A DNA stretch of 64,000 bases from positions 868,001-932,000 of the forward strand of contig NZ_FOJF01000002.1 in assembly GCF_900110995.1 (NCBI RefSeq). The letters run 5' to 3'. The DNA comes from Chitinophaga sp. YR573. GTDB taxonomy: Bacteria; Bacteroidota; Bacteroidia; Chitinophagales; Chitinophagaceae. How positions within the stretch are numbered: the first letter of the stretch is position 1; each line of letters opens with the position of its first letter. Below, piece after piece: positions 1-9,964 of the stretch. Both the position numbers and the translations under genes were made by a program. The notes beneath the pieces were generated by a model, which had not been told where the DNA came from, made no database searches, and worked only from the letters and a program-made list of their open reading frames with translations.

Positions 1-989
1 ACGGGCATCCTTCACAGCCTACGCTTGAGGGGCCAAAGTTCTATAAAAGAAATGGGTACTATTATATTTTTGCGCCTGCAGGTGGTGTAAGTACCGGCTG
101 GCAGTTAGTACTCCGCTCAAAGAATATCTATGGCCCTTATGAGGAAAAAATAGTAATGGATCAGGGGAAGAGTCCCGTAAATGGTCCGCATCAGGGGGCC
201 TGGGTGGAGACACTGGCAGGTGCGCATTGGTTCCTGCATTTCCAGGACAAAGGCGCTTACGGTCGTGTGGTCCATCTGCAACCCATGAAATGGGTCAATA
301 ACTGGCCTGTAATTGGTGAGGATAAAGATGGCGACGGGAAAGGTGAACCGGTCCTGAGCTATAAGAAACCTTTGATGGGCAACACCATTTCAGCTCCGGC
401 AACTTCCGACGAATTCAATGCAAATACGCTGGGACTGCAATGGCAATGGCAGGCAAATCCGAGATCAACCTGGATGATGCCTTTCCCCAATAAAGGCGTA
501 TTGCGGTTATTCTCCGCACAATTACCGGATTCTTTCCATAACTATTGGGATGTTCCTAACCTGTTACTGCAAAAGTTCCCGGCAGATACATTTACAGCCA
601 CTGCAAAATGCTATTTTAAGCCCAATCCGAAGCTTGAAGGGGAACGGACAGGACTGATTGTCATGGGGACGAGTTATGCGTCTGTATCGGTCTCTAAGGG
701 GCAACTGATATATGCTGTTTGTACAGATGCAGAGAAAGGCAATCCGGAACATCAGAAAATACTGGGTACCCTTACTGGTGACAGTTGCTGGTTCCGTGTA
801 GTAATAAGTGCCGGTGCTGTTTGCCGCTTTAGCTATAGTACTAACGGTACGGATTTTATTCCGGCTGGTGAACCTTTCACTGCAGCGGCAGGACGCTGGG
901 TAGGCGCCAAAATGGGGATCTTCTGTACCCGTCCCACGCAAATCAATGACTCCGGGTTTGCGGATTATGACTGGTTCCGGGTGGAATAA
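1..989 (+). CDS. Glycoside hydrolase family 43 enzyme, C-terminal part (5' end outside window)
   Basis: The frame is open from base 3 and reaches the stop at 989, so the gene begins before the window; the Met at 156 is internal. The first visible residues (EGPKFYKRNGYYYIFAP, then WQLVLRS and GPYE) match the fifth-blade region of GH43 five-bladed propellers, followed by GPHQGAWVE. From about 100 residues in, the sequence becomes a beta-sandwich of the kind found at the C-terminus of GH43 xylosidases/arabinofuranosidases (DUF1349 or GH43_C2 type). These enzymes remove arabinose, xylose or galactose from plant polysaccharide side chains. Its place directly before a SusC/SusD-pectinase cluster suggests work on pectin side chains; the exact linkage cannot be read from this fragment. 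Confidence 0.85.
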   Translation, partial: GHPSQPTLEGPKFYKRNGYYYIFAPAGGVSTGWQLVLRSKNIYGPYEEKIVMDQGKSPVNGPHQGAWVETLAGAHWFLHFQDKGAYGRVVHLQPMKWVNNWPVIGEDKDGDGKGEPVLSYKKPLMGNTISAPATSDEFNANTLGLQWQWQANPRSTWMMPFPNKGVLRLFSAQLPDSFHNYWDVPNLLLQKFPADTFTATAKCYFKPNPKLEGERTGLIVMGTSYASVSVSKGQLIYAVCTDAEKGNPEHQKILGTLTGDSCWFRVVISAGAVCRFSYSTNGTDFIPAGEPFTAAAGRWVGAKMGIFCTRPTQINDSGFADYDWFRVE

Positions 990-1000
990 ATAAGACATTA

Positions 1001-1034
1001 ATGCCTTCTATATGCTTATGGATATAGAAGGCAT
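1001..1034 (+). terminator. Hairpin after the GH43 gene
   Basis: A perfect 13-bp stem (ATGCCTTCTATAT against its complement) with an 8-nt loop lies 11 bases after the GH43 stop. There is no long T run, so it may be a weak terminator or a 3' stabilising hairpin. It separates GH43 from the SusC operon; the rest of the 205-bp gap shows no clear -7 box. Confidence 0.6.
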
Positions 1035-1194
1035 CATTTCCGGGAACGTTTGCGTAAATAAATCCTCTTAATCCTTTCGCAATTAATGAATATAGCTGTA
1101 GAATTGTTTCGGGGATACTGTATGGAATAACGCTAACAGATATACGTCAGGACAACCCTCTAACCCGAAAGAAGAAAATAATAACGCACACGTT

Positions 1195-4146
1195 ATGAAA
1201 AAACTGCTGATGATTTACTGGCTGTTGCTGGCCAGTACTGGTTTTGCATTGGCCCAAAGCCATGTAGTAAAAGGAAAAGTCACAGATGCATCTACCGGCG
1301 ATCCGCTGGTGATGGTCAACGTTCAGTTAAAAGGTACATCTACTGGTACACGAACTGATGCATCGGGTAATTTTTCTCTCACATTGCCTTCCGATAAAGG
1401 AGAACTCGTATTTAGTTACCTGGGATACCAGGCGGTTACACAGGGTGTAAATGATAATATGAATGTGAAAATGGAAAAGGATAACAAACAACTGGATGAG
1501 GTAGTGGTAATAGGCTATGGCGAAGTGAAAAAAAGAGACCTTACCGGCGCTGTTGTATCCGTAAAAGGAGAAGAACTAAAGAAAGTACCTTCTACCAATG
1601 TGATGGAATCCGTACAGGGTAAGCTGCCCGGGGTGGATATCACCAAAAGTAATGGCGCCGCCGGAGCCAAAATCAATGTTACCGTGAGAGGGAACAGGTC
1701 TATCCGTGCGGATAACGGTCCGCTTTACATCGTGGACGGGGTACAGTATGAGAATATACAGGATATTAGTCCGAATGATATCCAATCCATGGAAGTGCTG
1801 AAAGATGCCTCTTCTACGGCTATTTACGGCTCCAGGGGTGCGAATGGAGTAATTATCATCACCACCAAAAAAGGTGTCTCCGGTAAACCCCGGGTGAGCG
1901 TAAACAGCTATGTAGGGAAATCGCAGGTGGCAGGATATCCTGCTATGGATACCGGCCCGCAATATGTTGCACTGAAAAGGGAGGCCAACCATACTACCGG
2001 CCGCTGGAACAGTGTGGCAGATGATCCCCTGATATTTAATGCGTCGGAAGTAACTGCGATCCAGAATAACCTCTGGACCAACTACGCCGATCTATTAATT
2101 CACGATGGACTGCAACAGGATTACCAGGTAGGAGTTTCCGGTGGTTCCGAAAAGACAAAGGTGTATTTGTCGCTGGATTATTTTAATGAAAAAGGCTTAT
2201 TTAAACTGGATCAGCTGAAACGCTATTCCGGCCGTCTGAATATAGACCAGATAGTGAACAGTGTACTGAAAGTAGGCATGCAGAGCCAGATCACCTATTA
2301 TGATCAGAATACCCGTCCTGATCCGCTGAACCAGGCGAATAAAATAGTACCACTGAATCTGCCTTATGATGACAAAGGACAACTGATCCTGTTCCCGAAC
2401 AGTGGGTCTATGATCAATCCACTGGCAGATGAGCAGCCGAATGCTTATCAGAATAATTTCCATATTACCCGTACTTTCCTGAATGCTTATGTAGAGCTGA
2501 CACCCTTGAAGGGATTAAGTTTCCGTTCTAACTTCGGTGTAACGCTGGATAATTCCCGGAACGGTATATATGCTTCTAAAAACACGATTGGCCGTTCTAC
2601 AGCTTCTTCTTCCAGATCTCAGTATAATACAGGTAGCAAACGGTATATCAGCTGGGAAAACGTGCTGACTTACCAGAAAACCATCAAAGACCATTCCTTT
2701 GGTGCTACTGCAGTAGCGAGCTTGTTGTCTGATCAGCGGGATTCCAGTTTCTTACAGGGAGAAGGGCAGTTGCTGCCTTCCCAGCTTTACTATGCATTGG
2801 CTAATAATGTGAGCGGTATTGCGGTAAGAACGAGTTATATGGCCAGTAAGCTGATCTCTTTTACAGGTCGTTTGAATTATAACTATAAAGGAAAATACCT
2901 GTTATCATTAACCGGTCGTTCTGATGGTTCTTCGAAACTGGCGCCTGGTAATAAATGGGCTTTCTTCCCGTCTGTGGCAGGAGCCTGGAGGATAGGGGAT
3001 GAAGAATTCATGCATAAACAGCATTTCTTCAGCGATCTGAAACTGCGTGCCAGTTATGGTATAGCAGGTAATGATGCGGTATCTCCTTATTCTACTGCCA
3101 GCTACTTAAGCAAAATACCTTTCTCATATGATGATACTAATTCAGCTTTGGCTTATGGTATCGGTAACCAGATAGGGAATAAAAACCTGAAATGGGAATT
3201 GTCTGCTACTACGGATATCGGTGTTGATTTTAGTATCCTGCATCAGCGGATCGGTTTCACAGCTGATTATTATGATACACATACCAAAGACCTTTTACTG
3301 CAAAGAACTTTACCTACTTCTTCCGGTGTAGGAACAGTGGTGCAGAATATTGGTAAAACACGTAACCGCGGGATAGAGATCGGTATCAATACAGCGAATA
3401 TCAATACACATGGTTTCTCCTGGACTTCCAACATTACATTCTCTAAAAACAAAGAAGAGATCGTTGCATTGGCAGACGCGAATACCAATGATGTGGCAAA
3501 TGGCTGGTTCATTGGTTATCCTGTGAAAGTATTTTACGATTATCAGAAAATCGGTATCTGGCAGAGCAAAGAAGCTGACCAGGCCACTAAATTCGGATAT
3601 AAACCAGGAGATATAAAGGTGCGTGATGTTGATAACAGTGGAGTGTTAAATACGGCTGACCGTATTGTACTGGGCAAACAGGTGCCTACCTGGAGCGGCG
3701 GTATCAGTAATACTTTCAAGTATCACAACTTCGATCTTGACGTGTATGTATTTGCACGTATTGGTCAATGGATCAACTCTGAATATGCTGCGAAGTATGA
3801 TCCACAGGGGTTAGAGAACAGTGCTAATTTTAATTACTGGACACCGGACAGGGAGACTAATGATTATCCAAGACCTAATGCCAGTGTATCTAAAGATGGT
3901 ACACCGTTTATAAAAACATTAGGTTATAAGGATGGATCATTTGTGAAGATCAGGAATATCTCACTGGGATATTCGTTGCCTTCAGGGATCCTGAAACGTA
4001 GTCATATCAGTAACCTTCGTGTATATGTAACAGGTAAGAACCTGTTTACTTTCAGTAAGGTGAAAGACTATGATCCTGAGAGAGGAGGAGATCTGAGTAA
4101 TCCGCTGACTAAAATGTATGTGGCCGGTTTGAATGTAGAATTTTAA
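1195..4146 (+). CDS. SusC/RagA-type TonB-dependent outer-membrane transporter
   Basis: A 983-residue outer-membrane channel that, with its SusD lid, imports oligosaccharides using TonB energy. A signal peptide (residues 1-20, cleavage after ALA) is followed by a carboxypeptidase-regulatory-like domain (about 24-108), the LDEVVVIGYG segment (100-109), a plug domain (about 113-226, with VLKDASSTAIYGSRGANG) and a long beta-barrel ending in an aromatic residue (NVEF). There is no STN domain, so it is not expected to signal to an anti-sigma factor. It is the first gene of a run followed closely by SusD, CE12-GH28, GH105 and uxa genes, so pectin-derived oligogalacturonides or rhamnogalacturonides are the likely cargo (inference from context). 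Confidence 0.95.
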   Translation: MKKLLMIYWLLLASTGFALAQSHVVKGKVTDASTGDPLVMVNVQLKGTSTGTRTDASGNFSLTLPSDKGELVFSYLGYQAVTQGVNDNMNVKMEKDNKQLDEVVVIGYGEVKKRDLTGAVVSVKGEELKKVPSTNVMESVQGKLPGVDITKSNGAAGAKINVTVRGNRSIRADNGPLYIVDGVQYENIQDISPNDIQSMEVLKDASSTAIYGSRGANGVIIITTKKGVSGKPRVSVNSYVGKSQVAGYPAMDTGPQYVALKREANHTTGRWNSVADDPLIFNASEVTAIQNNLWTNYADLLIHDGLQQDYQVGVSGGSEKTKVYLSLDYFNEKGLFKLDQLKRYSGRLNIDQIVNSVLKVGMQSQITYYDQNTRPDPLNQANKIVPLNLPYDDKGQLILFPNSGSMINPLADEQPNAYQNNFHITRTFLNAYVELTPLKGLSFRSNFGVTLDNSRNGIYASKNTIGRSTASSSRSQYNTGSKRYISWENVLTYQKTIKDHSFGATAVASLLSDQRDSSFLQGEGQLLPSQLYYALANNVSGIAVRTSYMASKLISFTGRLNYNYKGKYLLSLTGRSDGSSKLAPGNKWAFFPSVAGAWRIGDEEFMHKQHFFSDLKLRASYGIAGNDAVSPYSTASYLSKIPFSYDDTNSALAYGIGNQIGNKNLKWELSATTDIGVDFSILHQRIGFTADYYDTHTKDLLLQRTLPTSSGVGTVVQNIGKTRNRGIEIGINTANINTHGFSWTSNITFSKNKEEIVALADANTNDVANGWFIGYPVKVFYDYQKIGIWQSKEADQATKFGYKPGDIKVRDVDNSGVLNTADRIVLGKQVPTWSGGISNTFKYHNFDLDVYVFARIGQWINSEYAAKYDPQGLENSANFNYWTPDRETNDYPRPNASVSKDGTPFIKTLGYKDGSFVKIRNISLGYSLPSGILKRSHISNLRVYVTGKNLFTFSKVKDYDPERGGDLSNPLTKMYVAGLNVEF

Positions 4147-4157
4147 ACAATCAACAA

Positions 4158-5783
4158 ATGAAACGCATTATAATCATGTTACTCAGCGTTGCTTTACTGG
4201 CGGCGTGTAACAAACAGTTAGAAGAATATAATCCATCCGGATTAACTACAGACCAGGTATTTAGTACGCCTGATGGTTTTGAGACATTAGTCAATGCCGC
4301 TTATTCGTATAACCGCTGGTGGTATGGGAAAGAAGAAGGGTATAGTCTGTCTGAAATGGGTACAGATCTCTGGACCAGTGGTACCGGAGATAAATACATT
4401 GATCTTACCCAATATTATAATTTACAGGCAAGCAATACCGTGGTGAGTGGTTTGTGGAAACAGTTATATGCAGCGATCAATCTTTGTAATACCGGTTTAG
4501 GCAGGATAGATAAAGCCGGTTATGCTGACGATAAAAAAGCTATTCGTAATGCGGAACTGCATTTTTTACGAGCCTTTTACTACTGGCATATCGTAGAGAT
4601 GTGGGGTGGTGTGCATTTCACAGTTACAGAAACGAGTGGTGTGGAAACAACTGCTAACCGTACAGTAGTAGATAGTTTCTATGCGTTGATTTTCCGCGAT
4701 CTTGAAACAGCGGTGAATAATTTACCCGTTACTACTACTGATTATGGCCGTGCGACTAAACCAGCGGCACAGGCTTTCCTGGCACGTATGTGTTTAACAA
4801 GGGGATTGAATGCACGTGCTGCTGCACTGGCGGATTCGGTGATCAATAATTATAGTTTTGTTTTATTGCCTAAGTATGCAGATTTATGGCGCATGGATAA
4901 TCTGCAGAATAAAGAAGTAGTGTGGGCCGTTAATTATATGAAGAATTTAGTGTTTGATGACAGGGTGGATGCTTCTTTGTATCCTGGTGGTCATCCGAGA
5001 GGAGCGAACAACGGGCATTTGATGTTTGCTATGAAGTATGATGATTTACCAGGGATGCAGCGGGATATTTTAAATGGTCGTCCTTTTAACAGGTATATGC
5101 CAAGTTTATTCCTGCTGAACCTGTTTAATGAGCAGGTGGATAGCCGATATAATGCGACGTTTAAGTCGGTGTGGCTGTGTAATAACATAAAGACAGCGCC
5201 GGCTGGGATGAAACTGGGTGATACAGCTGTGGTTTGTTCAAAGTATGTGGTGGATGCTACCGGTAAGAACTACAGGGTGTATGACCGTAATACAACTTAT
5301 AATACGGATGAAGGTGGGAAAGATCGCACCCATTATGTTTCTTTGCAGAAGTTTGATGATCCGACGAGAGCTGCTGTGGGTGAAGAAGAAAGTTCACGTG
5401 ATGCATTTGTGATACGGTTGGCTGAGATGTATCTCATTGCTGCCGAAGCACAGTTTAACCTGAATAATTCGTCCAAAGCTGCTGACTATATTAATGTGAT
5501 CCGTAAACGGGCAGCGGTGCCTGGTCATGAAGCGGAAATGGTGATTAGCGCTGCGGATATTTCTTTAGACTTTATCCTGGATGAAAGGGCGCGTGAACTG
5601 GTAGGAGAACAGCTCCGCTGGTTTGATCTGAAACGTACCGGGAAGTTAGCGGATCGTATTAAGAAGAGCCCGGATGCGGCAAAGTATTTTCAACCTTATC
5701 ATGTGTTGAGACCTATCCCGCAGGATCAGATAGATGCAGTGACGAACAAGTCAGAGTTTACTCAAAATATAGGATATCAATAA
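4158..5783 (+). CDS. SusD/RagB-type surface glycan-binding lipoprotein
   Basis: A 541-residue lipoprotein starting 11 bp after susC. The lipobox is LLAAC with Cys17 as the lipidated residue. An N-terminal SusD-like region with helical TPR-type repeats (about 20-210) precedes the RagB/SusD C-terminal domain, including the usual DERARELVGEQLRWFDLKR segment and the closing PIPQDQID motif. SusD proteins sit on the cell surface as the hinged lid of the SusC channel and bind the incoming glycan. The next gene starts 2 bases after its stop, so it is part of one transcript with the downstream pectinase genes. Confidence 0.95.
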   Translation: MKRIIIMLLSVALLAACNKQLEEYNPSGLTTDQVFSTPDGFETLVNAAYSYNRWWYGKEEGYSLSEMGTDLWTSGTGDKYIDLTQYYNLQASNTVVSGLWKQLYAAINLCNTGLGRIDKAGYADDKKAIRNAELHFLRAFYYWHIVEMWGGVHFTVTETSGVETTANRTVVDSFYALIFRDLETAVNNLPVTTTDYGRATKPAAQAFLARMCLTRGLNARAAALADSVINNYSFVLLPKYADLWRMDNLQNKEVVWAVNYMKNLVFDDRVDASLYPGGHPRGANNGHLMFAMKYDDLPGMQRDILNGRPFNRYMPSLFLLNLFNEQVDSRYNATFKSVWLCNNIKTAPAGMKLGDTAVVCSKYVVDATGKNYRVYDRNTTYNTDEGGKDRTHYVSLQKFDDPTRAAVGEEESSRDAFVIRLAEMYLIAAEAQFNLNNSSKAADYINVIRKRAAVPGHEAEMVISAADISLDFILDERARELVGEQLRWFDLKRTGKLADRIKKSPDAAKYFQPYHVLRPIPQDQIDAVTNKSEFTQNIGYQ

Positions 5784-5785
5784 TT

Positions 5786-7960
5786 ATGAAATACTACTTA
5801 TTAGCTTTATTATTCCCGTTGATCAGCTGGATACAGCCTGAGACAAGGATCTTTATGATCGGAGATTCCACTATGGCAGATAAGCCCCTGGAAGGTAACC
5901 CTGAAAGAGGCTGGGGGCAGCTGTTCCCTGTGTTTTTTCAGGAGGGGGTAGTGATAAAGAATTACGCAGTAAACGGGCGCAGTACTAAAAGCTTTATAGA
6001 TGAACACCGCTGGGATAGTGTACTGGTACAGTTAAAACCAGGAGACTGGGTGATGATCCAGTTTGGACATAACGATTCCAAGAAGGAAGATGCTACACGT
6101 TACGCAGCACCTCATGGAGCGTATAAAGAAAACCTGGAGCGTTTTGTAAAAGAAGCCCGTGCAAAAGGAGCTACGCCTGTATTAATAACGCCGGTAGAAC
6201 GTCGCAAATTCGATAGTGCAGGCGCATTTGTAGACCAGCATGGAGAATACCCGGGTGTAGTTAGAGAAGTAGCCGCAGCATACAAAGTACCGCTGATAGA
6301 TTTACAAAAAAGCAGTGAAGCGCTGATTGTAAAACAGGGGGTACAAGGTTCTGAAAGGTTGTTCAAAACAACACCCGCGGGTCATTATAAAGCGGTGCCC
6401 AACGGTGTTACTGATAACACACATTTCTCTTCTTATGGCGCTACACTGGTAGCCGGACTCGTAGCCGCTGAGATAAAAGACAAACATATTGGTTTAGAGA
6501 AATACCTGTTAACAACAGGATTCGAAGGGAAGTACCGCTTTGATTTACCAGAGATTTACGAACCCCATTTTAAAAAAGATACTATCAGCATAGTAACTTT
6601 CGGAGCAAAGGCTGACGGAGTAACGCTGAACAGTAAAAGTATCAATGCAGCTATTGATGCCAGCAGTAGTAAAGGCGGGGGAGTAGTCATGATCCCTCCG
6701 GGACTTTGGCTCAGTGGGCCTGTGGTATTAAAGAGCAATGTAAATCTATATCTGGCGCCTAATGCTATCTTACAATTCACAACAGATTTTGATCAGTATC
6801 CTTTGGTGGAAACAACTTACGAAGGGTTAAAAGCTTTCCGTTGTCAGGCACCGCTTTCTGCGGTGAATGCAGAAAATATTGCAATTACCGGTAAGGGGAT
6901 TTTAGATGGAGGTGGAGATGCCTGGAGAATAGTGAAGAAAGATAAGTTAACGGAATCCCAATGGAGTAAGTTAATCGCGTCTGGTGGGATAGAAGGAGAG
7001 GACCATAAAACATGGTATCCATCCGCTAAATCTCTCAAAGGAAATAGTACTAAACTGGCAGGGGTAATCGCTCCTGGTAAAACAGCTGCGGATTATAATG
7101 ATATCAAGGATTTCCTGCGTCCGAATATGATCAGCATTGCTTCCTGTAAGAATGTATTACTGGAAGGAGTTACTTTCCAGAACTCGCCTGCCTGGTGTAT
7201 TCACCCGCTGTTATGTGAGCATATTACCATCAGGGATATATATGCTAAAAACCCCTGGTATGCACAGAATGGAGACGGACTGGATTTAGAGTCCTGCCGT
7301 TATGCGCGTATTGAAGGCAGTACGTTTGATGTAGGGGATGATGGGATCTGTATTAAATCAGGACGAGATGAGCAGGGGCGTAAACGTGGCATAGCTACAG
7401 AAGATGTGATCGTGCGTAACTGTACAGTGTATCATGCGCATGGCGGGTTTGTGATAGGTAGTGAGATGTCCGGAGGTGCGCGTAATATCTATGTATCTGA
7501 CTGTTCTTTCCTGGGTACGGATATAGGATTGCGTTTTAAAACTACGAGAGGAAGGGGTGGTATCGTAGAGAAGATCTACGTGAATAATATCAATATGAAA
7601 GATATACCTGCGGAAGCTATCTTGTTTGATATGTATTATATGGCTAAAGATCCGGTAGTATTAGTGGGAGATAAAAGGGAAACGCCTAAAGTGGAATTAT
7701 TCCCGGTCACAGAAGCAACTCCCCGGTTCCGGGATTTTCACATCAGCAATGTAGTATGTTATGGGGCTGCCAAAGCTATTTTTATAAGAGGATTACCCGA
7801 GATGGCTATCAGCGATATTTATCTTGAAGGGGTGGTAATAAAGGCGGATAAGGCCGGCGATGTAATTGCGGCTAATAATATCAGCTTAAGCCATGTGAAA
7901 TTGATAACTTCGGATAGCGGGAAGATCAATGTGCAGGATAGCAAAGGTGTAAAACAATAA
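5786..7960 (+). CDS. Fusion of CE12-type acetylesterase and GH28 polygalacturonase
   Basis: A 724-residue exported protein (signal peptide in residues 1-18) made of two enzymes. Residues 20-235 are an SGNH esterase of the rhamnogalacturonan acetylesterase type: GDST with Ser28, NGRST around Asn63, GHND with Asn96, and DNTH with Asp210 and His213. Residues 265-720 are a GH28 right-handed beta-helix: NGD at 495-497 (family NTD), the Asp pair 518-519, His552 in HGGF and RFK at 583-585 (family RIK). The expected action is removal of acetyl groups from pectin and hydrolysis of the exposed galacturonan backbone in the periplasm. It starts 2 bp after susD, which argues for coupled expression. Catalytic residues of both halves are present; the precise backbone preferred is not known. 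Confidence 0.9.
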   Translation: MKYYLLALLFPLISWIQPETRIFMIGDSTMADKPLEGNPERGWGQLFPVFFQEGVVIKNYAVNGRSTKSFIDEHRWDSVLVQLKPGDWVMIQFGHNDSKKEDATRYAAPHGAYKENLERFVKEARAKGATPVLITPVERRKFDSAGAFVDQHGEYPGVVREVAAAYKVPLIDLQKSSEALIVKQGVQGSERLFKTTPAGHYKAVPNGVTDNTHFSSYGATLVAGLVAAEIKDKHIGLEKYLLTTGFEGKYRFDLPEIYEPHFKKDTISIVTFGAKADGVTLNSKSINAAIDASSSKGGGVVMIPPGLWLSGPVVLKSNVNLYLAPNAILQFTTDFDQYPLVETTYEGLKAFRCQAPLSAVNAENIAITGKGILDGGGDAWRIVKKDKLTESQWSKLIASGGIEGEDHKTWYPSAKSLKGNSTKLAGVIAPGKTAADYNDIKDFLRPNMISIASCKNVLLEGVTFQNSPAWCIHPLLCEHITIRDIYAKNPWYAQNGDGLDLESCRYARIEGSTFDVGDDGICIKSGRDEQGRKRGIATEDVIVRNCTVYHAHGGFVIGSEMSGGARNIYVSDCSFLGTDIGLRFKTTRGRGGIVEKIYVNNINMKDIPAEAILFDMYYMAKDPVVLVGDKRETPKVELFPVTEATPRFRDFHISNVVCYGAAKAIFIRGLPEMAISDIYLEGVVIKADKAGDVIAANNISLSHVKLITSDSGKINVQDSKGVKQ

Positions 7961-7970
7961 AATTATCAAG

Positions 7971-9872
7971 ATGCTGAGAAAAAGGACCACGTTATTTTTT
8001 CTTTTACTGATGACTGGCACAGGCTCCGTTTTTGCGCAATCCGCGCAAATGGCTGTTACCATGATGCGTTTATGGAAAGATTCACTACAGGTAGAAGGCA
8101 GGCCCGCTCACTGGGCTTATGACCAGGGAGTGGTACTGGAAGGCTTTGCCGGGCTATGGAAGAATACCGGTGATGCAAAGTATTTCCGCTATATCCAGAA
8201 GGGTATGGACCATTATGTAGATAAAGAAGGGAATATCGCTACTTACAAACAGGATGATTTTAACATCGATAATATTAAAAACGGACGTTCCTTACTGCTG
8301 TTATACAAAGTAACAAACGATGAGAAATACCATCTGGCAGCGGCCCATTTAATGGATCAGCTGCGGAGTCAGCCCCGTACTAACGACGGGGGCTTCTGGC
8401 ATAAAAAGCGTTACCCTTACCAGATGTGGCTGGATGGCCTGTATATGGGAGAGCCTTTTTACGCGGAATATGCAGCGCTTTTCCATGAAGACAAAGCCTT
8501 TGACGACATTACCCGCCAGTTTGTGCTGATGGAGCAGCATGCCCGCGATGCTAATACAGGGCTGTTGTATCACGGATGGGATGAATCCCGCCAGCAGCGC
8601 TGGGCGAATAAGACCACCGGTCGCTCTCCCAACTTCTGGGGACGTGCAATGGGATGGTACGGTATGGCATTGGTAGATGTGCTGGAGTTTTACCCGGCGA
8701 ATCATCCTGGCAGGGATAGCTTATTACAGATCTTAAAACGTACCGCTACCGCTATCCAGAAATACCAGGACCCGGCTTCCGGCTGCTGGTACCAGATCCT
8801 GGATAAGCCCAAAGGGAAAGGCAATTACCTGGAAGCATCTGCATCCTGCATGTTCGTGTATGCACTGGCCAAGGCCGTGCGTCTGGGGTATTTGCCTGCT
8901 ACTTACCTGCCGGTGGCAGAGAAGGGCTTTAAAGGTATCACTAAGCAGTTTGTTAAACCAGCCACTGAAGGTGGTGTAAACCTGGAAGGAACGGTGAGTG
9001 TAGCCGGATTAGGCGGAGACCCTTACCGCGATGGCAGTTATGAGTATTACCTGAGCGAAAAGGTAGTAGAGAATGATCCCAAAGGTGTAGGTGCCTATAT
9101 GATGGCCGCTAATGAATTGGATATGGCGGCTATTCCTAAGACCGGTAAAGGACTAACGATCTCTATTGATAATTACTTTAACAATGAATGGCGGAAAGAT
9201 GCTGGTGGACAGCAATCATCCTGGCATTATGTGTGGACGGAAATGGATAATGGTGGCTATTCTTTATGGGGGCATATTTTCCATAACAAAGGCGTTCGTA
9301 CTAACATGTTATCGGAGGCGCCAACGGCTGCCAGTCTGGCCCATACAAATATTTTCCTGATGGTAGACCCGGATACGGAGAAAGAAACGGCGAAGCCGAA
9401 TTACATGAATGCGAAAGATGCGGAAGAGATCTATAACTGGGTGAAAAAGGGTGGTATACTGGTGATTATGCAGAACGATTCCGGAAATGCCGAAATAAAG
9501 CGATTTAACACGCTTACAGAGCGTTTTGGTATGCACTTCAATGAAGATAGTAAAAACCATGTAATAGGTACTCAGTTTGAGCAGGGAGCATTATATATCC
9601 CTGCGGGTAATGCGGTATTCCCGAATACAAAGAAAGTTTACATCAAGGAGTTGTCTACTATCAATGTCTCTTCACCGGCAACGGCGTTATATTCCAATAA
9701 AGGGGATGTGATTATGGCAGTCGCGAAAATAGGCAAGGGTACTGTGTTTGCGGTAGGTGATCCCTGGTTCTATAATGAATACCTGGATGGGCGACGTTTA
9801 ACACCGGAATTTGAAAATTACCAGGCAGCTACGGATCTCGCTGACTGGTTGATTAAACAGGCAAAACACTAA
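7971..9872 (+). CDS. GH105 unsaturated (rhamno)galacturonyl hydrolase with C-terminal DUF4350-like domain
   Basis: A 633-residue exported protein (signal peptide 1-22, VFA-Q). Residues about 25-370 form the (alpha/alpha)6 barrel of GH105 (YteR/YesR family); the catalytic Asp is Asp155 in MWLDGLYMGEPF, preceded by the family motif HKKRYPYQ. GH105 removes the unsaturated uronic acid that pectate or rhamnogalacturonan lyases leave at the non-reducing end. The last 230 residues, with NYMNAKDAEEIYNWVKKGG and GDPWFYNEY, resemble DUF4350/ThuA-like glutamine-amidotransferase-fold modules, whose role here is unknown. It starts 10 bp after the CE12-GH28 gene. No polysaccharide lyase is present in the window, so its substrate must be made by another locus. 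Confidence 0.88.
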   Translation: MLRKRTTLFFLLLMTGTGSVFAQSAQMAVTMMRLWKDSLQVEGRPAHWAYDQGVVLEGFAGLWKNTGDAKYFRYIQKGMDHYVDKEGNIATYKQDDFNIDNIKNGRSLLLLYKVTNDEKYHLAAAHLMDQLRSQPRTNDGGFWHKKRYPYQMWLDGLYMGEPFYAEYAALFHEDKAFDDITRQFVLMEQHARDANTGLLYHGWDESRQQRWANKTTGRSPNFWGRAMGWYGMALVDVLEFYPANHPGRDSLLQILKRTATAIQKYQDPASGCWYQILDKPKGKGNYLEASASCMFVYALAKAVRLGYLPATYLPVAEKGFKGITKQFVKPATEGGVNLEGTVSVAGLGGDPYRDGSYEYYLSEKVVENDPKGVGAYMMAANELDMAAIPKTGKGLTISIDNYFNNEWRKDAGGQQSSWHYVWTEMDNGGYSLWGHIFHNKGVRTNMLSEAPTAASLAHTNIFLMVDPDTEKETAKPNYMNAKDAEEIYNWVKKGGILVIMQNDSGNAEIKRFNTLTERFGMHFNEDSKNHVIGTQFEQGALYIPAGNAVFPNTKKVYIKELSTINVSSPATALYSNKGDVIMAVAKIGKGTVFAVGDPWFYNEYLDGRRLTPEFENYQAATDLADWLIKQAKH

Positions 9873-9876
9873 TTAA

Positions 9877-9940
9877 GACTCCGTAGGAGTTACGTGTTTG
9901 TAGGAAAAATCTAATATTTTTATTTGACTCCGTCAGGAGT
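9877..9940. repeat. Two short palindromes of the GACTCCGT(C)AGGAGT family
   Basis: GACTCCGTAGGAGT at 9877-9890 and GACTCCGTCAGGAGT at 9926-9940 lie between the GH105 stop and uxaB. The first is followed by CGTGTTTGTAG and the second by CCCTGATAT; the same companion sequences accompany copies near 38.8 kb. They could fold into short hairpins and may act as weak terminators or be dispersed repeats. Confidence 0.7.
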
Positions 9941-9964
9941 TCCCTGATATATAATAATCCTGAT

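Noticed and set aside
564..998. 144-residue minus-strand frame over the GH43 gene
   Set aside because: Antisense shadow; no conserved features.
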